NCBI GenBank assembly: GCA_002329365.1
Contig: DCUB01000005.1
Location: 86,783-100,074 of the forward strand
Direction of reading: 5' to 3'
Origin: Ruminococcaceae bacterium UBA1425
Lineage (GTDB): Bacteria > Bacillota > Clostridia > Oscillospirales > Acutalibacteraceae
DNA: 13,292 bases
Below the pieces are notes generated by a model. That model worked only from the letters and a program-made list of their open reading frames with translations. It was not told the DNA's origin and did no database searches. A program made the position numbers and the translations under genes. Shown piece by piece: positions 1 to 7,169 of this stretch (positions are counted from its first letter, which is position 1; the number at the start of each line of letters is the position of its first letter).

Positions 1-2288
1 GCGCCCTTGTGGGCAGCGGCAACGGCACTGTTACGAATTCATTTGCGGATAAAGCGTTGCTCGGCTCTTCCGGCCACATGCTCCTCGGCGACTCTATCCT
101 TACGGAGGATTTGTTTGACGCCTCGCTTGACGGGTTCACGTCGTCCGGCAACAACGCTTACCCGCAGATAACGGATATTATTAATCTTTCAGAGAGTCAG
201 GGCGACTATGAGCTTCTCAAATGCAGGCTGCTAAAGGCTTATTCGCAGCTATGCTCCGTTACGGTTGACTCGGAGTACGCGCAGTATATCGATACGCTGA
301 CTGAGGGCGCAAACAATACGGTAACTGCGCTTGATTCCGACGATTACGTCATCACTACCGGCTCCGGTCCCGCATTGACCGACGTCAACGGCGCGGCAAT
401 AACGGGCGGCTCAGGCACAATTTCGGCAACTGTAAAGGAAGTTACCGTTTCCGGCGAACTGGTGTCGCCGATTCGCACAAAGGTAACTGCCGGCGATGTA
501 AACGTAGCCGACGAAATCGGGTTCTACCCCGAATTGACTTTCGATTTTGCCTGCGGCGAACAAAACCCGAGCTTTGCGGGCGGCAACGGAACAGAAGCGG
601 CTCCATACCAGATTGACGACAGGTATGCCTTTGAGAGCCTTGCATATTTCGGCGCCGCGCCCGAGGCATTCTTCGTTATGGCAGGCGACGTTTCCTTCGG
701 CGGCTCAGAGCCATATGAGCCGATATCATTGCTTGCGGGCAGCCTGAACGGCAACTCCCGCACGGTCAGCGACGTTGTAATTACAAACAACAACGCTCTT
801 ATAGGCGAGATCACGGGCACGCTTTCGAATCTCGGTCTTGTCGGAATAACACTCACCGCAACGGGTGAAGACGGAGCTAATTACGGCTTGCTTGCCGCAA
901 AGGCTACGGGTGCCGAAATCAGCGGCTCCTATGCCGTCGGCAGCCTTACAGTAAACCAGAGCGGCACAGCCGTATCGGCTAATGTCGGCGGTCTTGTGGG
1001 CTATATGAATACATCTCAAATCCAAAACTGCGTAAGTTCCGGCAAGATAATCAACAAATGCACCGGCAGCGACTCTACAACAGGCGGAATAGCGGGTCTT
1101 GTCAGCGGCGGCGCCATATCCGACAGCGAGTCGACGGCGTATGTCTACGGGCTTGTCACGGTGGGCGGCATCGCGGGCAGAGCGGGCAGCTCCTCGTCAA
1201 TCGCAAACGTAATCTTCGCGGGTACTGTTGCCGACAGCGGGCTTCTGACGGTCATTGCCGGCGCTCCGGGCAAGACTGCAACTGCCGATGTAAGCAACAT
1301 TCTCGGACAAAACGACAGCTGCACCGTAACAAACGCGTACTACGACAGGCAGACATCGCTGCTAAGCGACGAAACAACATATACGGGCGCATCTACCTTC
1401 GACCTTATAAAACTTAAGGGTATGACAGCTGCGTTTACTTCCGGAAACGGCTGGATAACCGACGAAAACATCACCGCGAAGAAATATTATCCGTCGCCGA
1501 TTGCAAAGACAGGCAGCGAAAAGTTTAAGACAGGTCTTAACTTTGCAACTGTCAGAGTTACCGTTTCGCTTGCCGGCAACGAAGGCTCGGTGTACTGCTA
1601 CGACAATATCAATGTGCCCACGCCCGTCAATGCGGCTAACGATACCGTTACGCTGTCCGAAAACAGAAACGGCTTCTCAAACGGCAACTATTACCTTGCT
1701 CCGTCGGGAACGGGCGATTCCATGGCCCCGGGCACATATTTTGCCGACTTCACTTCGGTAGACATAAGCCTTAACACAGCGGCAGGCTCAACGTTTGCCG
1801 GCAACTCAACAGCCATTTTAAGGTATATACCCGTTTGGATTGTAAAATCTATTCTTGTAGAGTATGAGGTTGTGTCGGCCGCCGGCAGCGGATTTGATAA
1901 CGATGAAAACTTCTCGCTGCTCGTCAGCCCGACAACCGACGGCTTCGGTGTAGCTGCAAACGCGCTGACAAGCGTCGACAAGTCAACGGGCGCAAACGGT
2001 GAGGTCCGGGCTGTTTATCAAAAGATGGTGCTTGTTGAAGACAACGGCAGAGAGGGTATCTATGTAAGCTCAATTCTGCCCGAGGGCTTTGATATCGACG
2101 GAATAGAGTGGTATCCGGGCACAAGCACAGGCAATACCGAAAACGCCGTCAGAAGCGATGGCTCATACTTCCTCGACCTCGCCGAAATAACCGATGATTC
2201 CATCCATATGACGGTAACAATTGGCAAAGAGCCCGTCAAGTGGGGCGTGAACCGTGTCTGGAACAGCATCACAGCCACGCTTAACTGA
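1..2288 (+). CDS. GLUG-repeat surface protein, 5'-truncated
   Basis: This is the C-terminal part of a large exported, probably adhesive protein. The reading frame is open to the left edge (first full codon at 3), and the window starts inside a GLUG-like repeat (ALVGSGNGTVTNSF), so the GTG at 9 is not a real start. A second GLUG-associated module begins near 580 with the pattern GNGTEAAPYQI, followed by FFVMAGDVSFGG and a GSLNGNSRTVSDVVI stretch. Three GLUG-type repeats follow near 984 (GGLVGYM), 1083 (GGIAGLVSGG) and 1164 (GGIAGRAG). Such repeats typically form a beta-helix in cell-surface proteins. The final ~260 residues are not recognised. There is no LPXTG motif and no C-terminal membrane segment. 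The last residues, WGVNRVWNSITATLN, resemble the end of the TasA-like protein at 4162. The signal peptide lies outside the window. The next gene starts 42 bases downstream. Surface location is inferred. Confidence 0.8.
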   Translation, partial: ALVGSGNGTVTNSFADKALLGSSGHMLLGDSILTEDLFDASLDGFTSSGNNAYPQITDIINLSESQGDYELLKCRLLKAYSQLCSVTVDSEYAQYIDTLTEGANNTVTALDSDDYVITTGSGPALTDVNGAAITGGSGTISATVKEVTVSGELVSPIRTKVTAGDVNVADEIGFYPELTFDFACGEQNPSFAGGNGTEAAPYQIDDRYAFESLAYFGAAPEAFFVMAGDVSFGGSEPYEPISLLAGSLNGNSRTVSDVVITNNNALIGEITGTLSNLGLVGITLTATGEDGANYGLLAAKATGAEISGSYAVGSLTVNQSGTAVSANVGGLVGYMNTSQIQNCVSSGKIINKCTGSDSTTGGIAGLVSGGAISDSESTAYVYGLVTVGGIAGRAGSSSSIANVIFAGTVADSGLLTVIAGAPGKTATADVSNILGQNDSCTVTNAYYDRQTSLLSDETTYTGASTFDLIKLKGMTAAFTSGNGWITDENITAKKYYPSPIAKTGSEKFKTGLNFATVRVTVSLAGNEGSVYCYDNINVPTPVNAANDTVTLSENRNGFSNGNYYLAPSGTGDSMAPGTYFADFTSVDISLNTAAGSTFAGNSTAILRYIPVWIVKSILVEYEVVSAAGSGFDNDENFSLLVSPTTDGFGVAANALTSVDKSTGANGEVRAVYQKMVLVEDNGREGIYVSSILPEGFDIDGIEWYPGTSTGNTENAVRSDGSYFLDLAEITDDSIHMTVTIGKEPVKWGVNRVWNSITATLN

Positions 2289-2330
2289 TGAGCGCGGCAT
2301 GACACTTAATTACATTGGAGGCCTGACGTT

Positions 2331-3035
2331 ATGAATAAAACAAGCCAGTCCACAAAGGATTTATATAAGAACCTTATTTTTCTCGTGGCGTCAGGCATTG
2401 TCCTTATCGCCGCCACGGTAGCGTGGTTTGCTCAAAATTCAAGCACAAATGTCGACGCTATCGGCGCGGAGGTAAAGGCATACGATCCCGTACAGATAAA
2501 CTATTTCAGGTGCAACGACAGCTACGAGACGCTGGCGTCGCGCGACGGCATTCCCGGCAGCGTCAGCCTTTACGACAGGATCAACGCCAATTGGACGGCG
2601 TCCGACAGCAGCATCGACATCAGCTCAATGTATCCCGGCCAGTTTTTTTCTTACAAAATGGTGGTATCAAACACGGCAAATAACCTGAGCCTTAAGTTTA
2701 AATCAGTCACCTGCACCGCTACAACGCCGCCCTCGGCCTCCGCTTCGGCAACCGATACGGACGAACTTCTGTCGGCAGTTAAGGTCGACGCCATGGCGAC
2801 GGTTAAGCCTTCCGGCGGCTCCGAGACAGAGAGAGTCAGCCTTGTTTCAACAAACATGTACGCGCTTTACTCAAATCCGACGTTGCTGACAATAGCAGGG
2901 TCAGTATCGTCAACCGATACGATAACGTTTTACTTCGACATTTATCTTCCGGGCGGCGACAGCTCTATTGATTATGAGGCGTTCAGAGAGAGCGGCGCCG
3001 TAATCAGCATTGCCGAGGTTGCGGCAGAAACATAA
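2331..3035 (+). CDS. TasA/camelysin-like protein 1, SipW-type signal peptide
   Basis: This 234-residue exported protein is probably a fibre-type or biofilm-matrix subunit. Residues 1-14 are polar with lysines, 15-28 are hydrophobic, and they are followed by ATVAWFAQ at 28-35. That A-W-F junction is typical of signal peptides cut by SipW rather than by housekeeping signal peptidase; cleavage is expected near Ala31. The mature part contains SSMYPGQFFSYKMVVSNTAN, the PG...f.v.N pattern of TasA/camelysin beta-sandwiches. It also has a Ser/Ala/Thr-rich loop and TITFYFDIYLPG near the C-terminus. The ATG at 2331 has a GGAGG at 2317-2321. It lies 42 bases after the GLUG protein and 37 bases before the first SipW-like peptidase, its likely processing enzyme. 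No anchor motif is seen. Family membership rests on signal motif, size and context; polymerisation is inferred. Confidence 0.8.
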   Translation: MNKTSQSTKDLYKNLIFLVASGIVLIAATVAWFAQNSSTNVDAIGAEVKAYDPVQINYFRCNDSYETLASRDGIPGSVSLYDRINANWTASDSSIDISSMYPGQFFSYKMVVSNTANNLSLKFKSVTCTATTPPSASASATDTDELLSAVKVDAMATVKPSGGSETERVSLVSTNMYALYSNPTLLTIAGSVSSTDTITFYFDIYLPGGDSSIDYEAFRESGAVISIAEVAAET

Positions 3036-3072
3036 AAATGCGGCAAATTCAAATCGAATCGGGGATATTAAG

Positions 3073-3663
3073 TTGAGCAAAGCTAAAAAATGGGCCGGAA
3101 GAATTATAAGCGGTTTTCTGATTCTTCTTTTTGCCGCCGGAGCGTATGTGTTTATAACCGTATTATCATCGGGCGATAAGGTTCCCACGGTGTTCGGATA
3201 CAGCTTATTAAAGGTTTCAACAGGCAGCATGGAGCCTACGCTTCAGACAGGCTCTATTATCATTGTAAAAGCCACCGACGCCGATGATATAAAGACGGGC
3301 GACATAATATGCTTTTACTCAAGGGATCCGAATATCTACGGCATACCAAACACCCACAGGGTAAACGAAATCACGGAGGATAACGGCAGGCGTGTATTCG
3401 TCACGAAAGGCGACGCAAATTACGAAGTCGACGAGTACCTGGTTTACGACGAGGACATTGTCGGAGCATATGTCACCGATATAACAGCTTCGGAAAAGGT
3501 CGCGTCGGTTATAGCGAGCAGATATTTCTACTTTTTTGTTCTTTTAATTCCCTTGTGTCTTGTTGTGTTTTTTGAGGCTATGAATGTTTCAAAAGCCGTA
3601 AGGGACAAAAAAAGTATGGAAGAACAGGGCAAAGCAGATGAGCGAAAAGACAACAACGAATAA
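3073..3663 (+). CDS. sipW: SipW-family signal peptidase I (peptidase 1 of 3)
   Basis: This membrane signal peptidase (196 residues) would remove signal peptides from the neighbouring TasA-like proteins on the outer face of the membrane. A hydrophobic segment at about 11-31 is followed by the catalytic box STGSMEPT (Ser52). THRV (His95) and KGDAN (Asp114) follow, and a second membrane segment lies at about 152-167. A histidine in place of the bacterial general-base lysine marks the SipW/ER-type (S26B) class. I chose the TTG at 3073, which follows a GGGG at 3061-3064. The frame extends to an ATG at 3010, but that overlaps the previous gene and adds 21 residues unlike any peptidase N-terminus. 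The C-terminal tail is charged. The stop overlaps the start of peptidase 2 by 26 bases. It is the closest of the three to canonical SipW. Confidence 0.9.
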   Translation: MSKAKKWAGRIISGFLILLFAAGAYVFITVLSSGDKVPTVFGYSLLKVSTGSMEPTLQTGSIIIVKATDADDIKTGDIICFYSRDPNIYGIPNTHRVNEITEDNGRRVFVTKGDANYEVDEYLVYDEDIVGAYVTDITASEKVASVIASRYFYFFVLLIPLCLVVFFEAMNVSKAVRDKKSMEEQGKADERKDNNE

Positions 3664-4165
3664 AACGGCAGCAAAGAGGGCAAAAAAAGCCGCCGGAGCG
3701 ACGTTAATCCTTTTGTCGCTGGCGTTTCTGCTTATTTCGGTTCTCCCCAAGGCGGCGGGATACGACGCTTTCGTCATTAAATCCGACTCAATGCTGCCCG
3801 CGATAAAAAAAGGAAGCCTTGTTCTCACAAAGCCGGTGTCGTTCGAGGATATCCGCACGGGAGACATTCTCACATTTTTCGACAGCCATACATCCGGTTA
3901 TTTTACCCACAGGGTTTTTCGTGTTTACGGCGACACAAAACAGCTTGCCACAAAGGGCGACGCAAACGAAAAGCCCGATCCCAAAACAACGCATTATTCC
4001 TGTGTGAAGGGCAGAGCGGTCCATGTGCTGCCGCTCATTGGATATCCGTATTTAGCCGTCAACAGTATGCCCGGCATGGTGCTTTTCGCCGCCGTGTTTA
4101 TTATTTGGGCGGCCGTTGAAATCGAAGCTTTTAAATCAGCTAAAAAGGAGGGCGTATCCGAATGA
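3638..4165 (+). CDS. SipW-family signal peptidase I (peptidase 2 of 3)
   Basis: This second signal peptidase (175 residues) is clearly different in sequence from peptidase 1. It has a lysine-rich start, a membrane segment at about 20-36, the catalytic box SDSMLPAIKKGS (Ser51), RTGDIL, FTHRV (His91) and TKGDAN (Asp108), and a second membrane segment at about 150-162. The spacing Ser51-His91-Asp108 matches the SipW Ser/His arrangement. The ATG at 3638 lies inside the end of peptidase 1 (26-base overlap). Its stop overlaps the start of the TasA-like gene at 4162 as ATGA, so peptidase and substrate are probably translationally coupled. That coupling suggests the 4162 product is its main substrate, which is inference. 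A paralogous peptidase serving a different substrate set is likelier than a redundant copy, but the sequence cannot settle this. Confidence 0.88.
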   Translation: MSEKTTTNKTAAKRAKKAAGATLILLSLAFLLISVLPKAAGYDAFVIKSDSMLPAIKKGSLVLTKPVSFEDIRTGDILTFFDSHTSGYFTHRVFRVYGDTKQLATKGDANEKPDPKTTHYSCVKGRAVHVLPLIGYPYLAVNSMPGMVLFAAVFIIWAAVEIEAFKSAKKEGVSE

Positions 4166-4776
4166 AGCTCAAAAGAATTATATGTTTTGCGCTGTCTTTC
4201 GCAGCCGTGGCATGTATGTTTCTTGTGAGGGACAGCGTCGCGTGGGTAGATACGCACACGGGTACTCCGTTGGGTCAGTATATAACGGCAAGCAGATTGT
4301 TTATTGAGTTTTCCGGAAATCTCGGAACTGATTTTAGCTACGACACAATGACGGGCGTATCCGACGCTTCGGGGGAATTCATCATTCCCGGGCAGAACCT
4401 CGTTGTTGACAACGGCGGTAAGATTACGGGCACAAACTATTCTACGATAGTCACTGAAATAAGAGTGCTTGTTGAGTATGACGGGGATGAATATACAGGG
4501 CTGAACGGTGATGATTTCGTTGTAGAGTTCGCCGACGGCTGGTCAAAGGGCGACGACGACAACTTTTTCTATTACACGGCAGGGCTGCCGGCGCTCACAG
4601 GTGCACAGGTCGCTGCAGGCACCGGGGTTCAGTTTGACATTATCGACGGAATATATTATGATGTTGACGGTACATACGCCGGTCTCGGCGCAGAGGTTAC
4701 GGTAACTATTCAGGCAAAGCAGGCCGAGCATGTTGAATGGGATACCCTGAGGACATGGGTAGCGACGCTGCCGTAA
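4162..4776 (+). CDS. TasA/camelysin-like protein 2, SipW-type signal peptide
   Basis: This exported protein has 204 residues. Residues 3-22 form a basic-hydrophobic signal followed by RDSVAWVDTHTG, the same A-W junction seen in the neighbouring substrates. Cleavage is expected near Ala27. The mature chain has EIRVLVEYDG, then DNFFYYTAGLPALTG, the aromatic FYY segment typical of SipW substrates. It ends with VTVTIQAKQAEHVEWDTLRT and WVATLP. The same order of motifs occurs in the protein at 6366, so these two are paralogues. The last residues also resemble the end of the GLUG protein. The gene starts inside the stop codon of peptidase 2 (ATGA) and ends six bases before the chosen start of peptidase 3, so it sits between two peptidases. 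No LPXTG or membrane anchor is present. Cys18 is not in a convincing lipobox. Confidence 0.78.
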   Translation: MKLKRIICFALSFAAVACMFLVRDSVAWVDTHTGTPLGQYITASRLFIEFSGNLGTDFSYDTMTGVSDASGEFIIPGQNLVVDNGGKITGTNYSTIVTEIRVLVEYDGDEYTGLNGDDFVVEFADGWSKGDDDNFFYYTAGLPALTGAQVAAGTGVQFDIIDGIYYDVDGTYAGLGAEVTVTIQAKQAEHVEWDTLRTWVATLP

Positions 4777-4781
4777 AACAC

Positions 4782-5273
4782 ATGAAAAGGATAAGCTTAA
4801 AAAATGTCCTGCAAAACGCGCTGATTATTTTTTCCGTACTTCTGTTTTCGTTTGTCGCGTATCTTGTCTTGTCGGGAACAAAGGCTTTTGCTGTTCAAAC
4901 CGACAGCATGTCACCGATATTTCAAAGGGGAAGCGTGGTTTTTGTCAAGCCGGCGGAATTCGGCGAGCTGCAGACGGGCGACATTGTTTCGGTTAAGTTT
5001 GCCGACGGCAGTGGTGTTTTTACGCACAGGATAACAAAAATCGACAAAAAAAACAGGCTGATTTCAACAAAGGGCGACAGCAACAACAGCGAAGACCCCG
5101 AGCAGTCAAAAGCCGGGCAGATAGTGGGCAAATACTGGTTTTCGCTGCCCGCAGCCGGATTTTTGGCGCTGAATATCAAAAGCAACACCGTGATATATTT
5201 TCTGATTGCCGTAGCGGCGGCGCTGTTTATCACGCGGATAATAATAGGAGCAAAGAATAAAGCCTACGGCTGA
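4782..5273 (+). CDS. SipW-family signal peptidase I (peptidase 3 of 3)
   Basis: This third signal peptidase is the shortest (163 residues). It has a membrane segment at about 13-31, the catalytic box QTDSMSPIFQRGS (Ser42), QTGDIV, FTHRI (His82) and TKGDSN (Asp99), and a C-terminal membrane segment ending in the tail GAKNKAYG. The Ser-His-Asp spacing (40 and 17 residues) is the same as in peptidase 2. The start is uncertain. ATG 4782 follows the stop of the previous gene and gives a normal short N-terminus, but has no clear ribosome binding site. The in-frame ATGs at 4755 and 4737 lie inside the previous gene, and the GAGG at 4749-4752 is too close to 4755. Translation may depend on re-initiation after the 4162 gene. 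The next substrate begins ten bases after its stop. Confidence 0.87.
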   Translation: MKRISLKNVLQNALIIFSVLLFSFVAYLVLSGTKAFAVQTDSMSPIFQRGSVVFVKPAEFGELQTGDIVSVKFADGSGVFTHRITKIDKKNRLISTKGDSNNSEDPEQSKAGQIVGKYWFSLPAAGFLALNIKSNTVIYFLIAVAAALFITRIIIGAKNKAYG

Positions 5274-5282
5274 GGTGATACT

Positions 5283-6326
5283 ATGAAGAAAAAAATGAGA
5301 AGCGTTTTTGTAACATTGGCGGCTGTAATGCTTGTGCTGTCAGTTAGCTATTTTGCACTTCTCGCCCCCACCACAGCGTGGTTTTATCAGGACAGAGTAG
5401 ACACGCACGAGTTCACATTCGGTGATTTTGACGTAAATCAAACACCACAGTCGTTAAATATCATAGCCGAACGCATCGCGTTCCCCGGAGCTACAAGGTT
5501 TGCCGACACGGGCGAGATTCTTTTCGACGAGGCTGCGCATGTCATTGAAGTCAACGTCGAAAACAGCGGCGACCTTCCCGCAAAGCTTATGGTCGACGTG
5601 TCAAACAAGGTCGGCGGCACAACCTACGGCAACACGGGCTTAAGATGGTGCGTTATAAGCGAAAACGTCAGCAGCTTTCCGGCGTCTCCCTCCTCAACGG
5701 AGTATACATCACAGATATCAAAGGGCAGCTATAAAAGCGCAATCGAAGATATTCTGGCAAGTGAAATGTCGCTTCACGATTACAGCGATTTCGACACCAA
5801 TAATGTTTCCCTGGCGGAATCGGAGTACGAGTCGTCATACAACGCGACGGCAAAATCAATACTGAACCAAAACAACAATACCCCGATTGTTTTCCCGGGC
5901 AGCGGACTTAATGGCAGCTTAAAAAAGGTCTATGTCGTATTCTGGATTGAATACGGCGACGTCCGCGACGTGCTGTTGAATAATTCCACTACAAGGCTCA
6001 ACGATTACGGCGTTTCTGTTCAGCTTACCGCGGTGCCCAATGTTGAGGGCGCAAGCCTTACCATAACAAACAACTACGCGGGCTCGGCTATGGTTGTGTT
6101 AAAGCTCGGAAACAAGCATTACGAAGGAGCTTATACAATAGGTACGGCAACATTTATCGCCGACGGCGGCGAGATTACGCTTTCCGCCGGTCAGTCCGCG
6201 GTAATCCGTAATGTCCCGGTCGGCACATATTACACAATATCGCCGTCCTCCGACGCATACGAATGCTCTGCTTCAAGCGGCACAATCGGTTCTTCGGGAG
6301 CGTCGGTTGAAATCATAGCGGCTTAA
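5283..6326 (+). CDS. TasA/camelysin-like protein 3 with C-terminal SpaA/DUF5979-like domain
   Basis: This 347-residue protein is the longest of the four substrates. Residues 1-28 form a lysine-started hydrophobic signal followed by PTTAWFYQDRVD, so cleavage is expected near Ala32. The first part has an AFPGATRF...IEVNVENSGDLPAKL segment, similar to the PG...N.G strand pair of TasA-like domains, and YVVFWIEYGD further on. From about residue 254 a second domain begins (LTITNNYAGSAMVVLKLG). Its run of GGEITLSAGQSAVIRNVPVG followed by TYYTIS strongly resembles the SpaA/DUF5979-type domain found in Gram-positive surface proteins and pilins. There is no sorting motif. The ATG at 5283 follows TGAGGTGAT, in which the ribosome binding site overlaps the stop codon of peptidase 3. 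The domain fusion suggests a specialised subunit such as a tip or anchor, which is inference. Confidence 0.78.
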   Translation: MKKKMRSVFVTLAAVMLVLSVSYFALLAPTTAWFYQDRVDTHEFTFGDFDVNQTPQSLNIIAERIAFPGATRFADTGEILFDEAAHVIEVNVENSGDLPAKLMVDVSNKVGGTTYGNTGLRWCVISENVSSFPASPSSTEYTSQISKGSYKSAIEDILASEMSLHDYSDFDTNNVSLAESEYESSYNATAKSILNQNNNTPIVFPGSGLNGSLKKVYVVFWIEYGDVRDVLLNNSTTRLNDYGVSVQLTAVPNVEGASLTITNNYAGSAMVVLKLGNKHYEGAYTIGTATFIADGGEITLSAGQSAVIRNVPVGTYYTISPSSDAYECSASSGTIGSSGASVEIIAA

Positions 6327-6365
6327 TACATCGCCGCACAATTTTTCCGGACAGGGGAGATACGT

Positions 6366-7058
6366 TTGAAAAACACCAAGTCAAAGAAATCGCCGACGAT
6401 TTTAATAATTGCCGCAGCGTCATTCGTGATGCTGCTGACGGCTACCATCGCTCTGTTCCTTTCCGTCGAGGATTTCTCGCGTCTGTTCTCTGTCTCAAAC
6501 TTTACCTGCGTAGGCGACGTATATTTTCACGACGGCTCTACGAGATATGCTGCCGTAAAGAACAGCGACGGGCTTATTTCCGTTGATTACGTCAATCCCG
6601 AAAGCAATAATTACATCAAGAACCTCAGAGTTGACGTCAAATATTCGGGTTACGGCGTCGGACTTATAAGGGTTAGGGTAGCCGAGGAATGGAGCCGGAC
6701 GTCCGAAGGTATTAAAACCGTACTGCCGAACACCGTCAATATGCCGTACACGATAGCTTCTCCGTACGGGGCTTCAACGGGCAATCAGAAAAAATGGTTT
6801 GACAACCGCGACAGCGACCAATGCTTTTACTATGCCACGCCTGTTTATTCTTCATCCGGCACCGCTGTTACAATACCTCTCATAACAGATTTTGACGCCG
6901 ATGAAATCGATTTGGGCGCAATATCGAGCAGCTCGGCGCTCAATATCGCCGTAGAAGTCGACGCCGTTCAGGTAAACCGTTATCCACAGTTCTGGGGGAT
7001 AAACGCCTTGCCGTGGGCAAACGCGCTTTCAGGCATTAACGAAGGCATCGCGGCATAA
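6366..7058 (+). CDS. TasA/camelysin-like protein 4, divergent SipW-type signal peptide
   Basis: This exported protein of 230 residues starts at TTG 6366, preceded by AGGGGAGA at about 6353-6360. Residues 1-9 are basic and 10-28 hydrophobic. The following TATIALFLSVEDFSRLFS keeps the A-x-F junction but has leucine where the neighbours have tryptophan. The mature part shows LRVDVKYSGYG, a DSDQCFYYATPVY segment and AVEVDAVQVNRYPQFWGIN. This is the same motif order as in the protein at 4162, and the AVQ...W ending is typical of SipW substrates. It is separated by 39 bases from protein 3 and followed by a 111-base gap, the longest inside the cluster. It could be cut by any of the three peptidases. 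Family membership is well supported by the shared motifs; its role in the structure is unknown. Confidence 0.74.
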   Translation: MKNTKSKKSPTILIIAAASFVMLLTATIALFLSVEDFSRLFSVSNFTCVGDVYFHDGSTRYAAVKNSDGLISVDYVNPESNNYIKNLRVDVKYSGYGVGLIRVRVAEEWSRTSEGIKTVLPNTVNMPYTIASPYGASTGNQKKWFDNRDSDQCFYYATPVYSSSGTAVTIPLITDFDADEIDLGAISSSSALNIAVEVDAVQVNRYPQFWGINALPWANALSGINEGIAA

Positions 7059-7080
7059 TAATCCATATCAATAAGCTGCT

Positions 7081-7151
7081 GCAAATCTGACGGCAGGCAC
7101 AGTGTTCCTTTTGTGGCATCATGTGTGCGACGTCTTATTTGCGGCATTTTT
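7081..7151 (+). promoter_or_regulatory. Intra-operon hairpin with short U tract
   Basis: The 111-base gap before the lysine-rich membrane protein holds an extended inverted repeat. GCAAAT (7081-7086) pairs with ATTTGC (7137-7142), GACG (7089-7092) with CGTC (7131-7134), and GCACA (7097-7101) with TGTGC (7124-7128). A TTTTT follows at 7147-7151. It could be an attenuator, a partial terminator that lowers expression of the last two genes, or an RNA processing site. The stem is interrupted and the outer pairs are AT-rich, so a terminator is not certain. Confidence 0.35.
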
Positions 7152-7169
7152 AGACAGGAGCAGACCGAA

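Noticed and set aside
3010..3072. Longer N-terminus for signal peptidase 1 beginning at ATG 3010
   Set aside because: It overlaps the end of the preceding gene and adds residues unlike a peptidase N-terminus. The TTG at 3073 starts directly before the normal basic-hydrophobic segment.
4204..4218. Cys18 of the 4162 product as a lipoprotein lipobox
   Set aside because: The preceding residues are A-V-A, lacking the usual leucine at -3, and the SVAWVD junction further on fits a SipW-type signal better.
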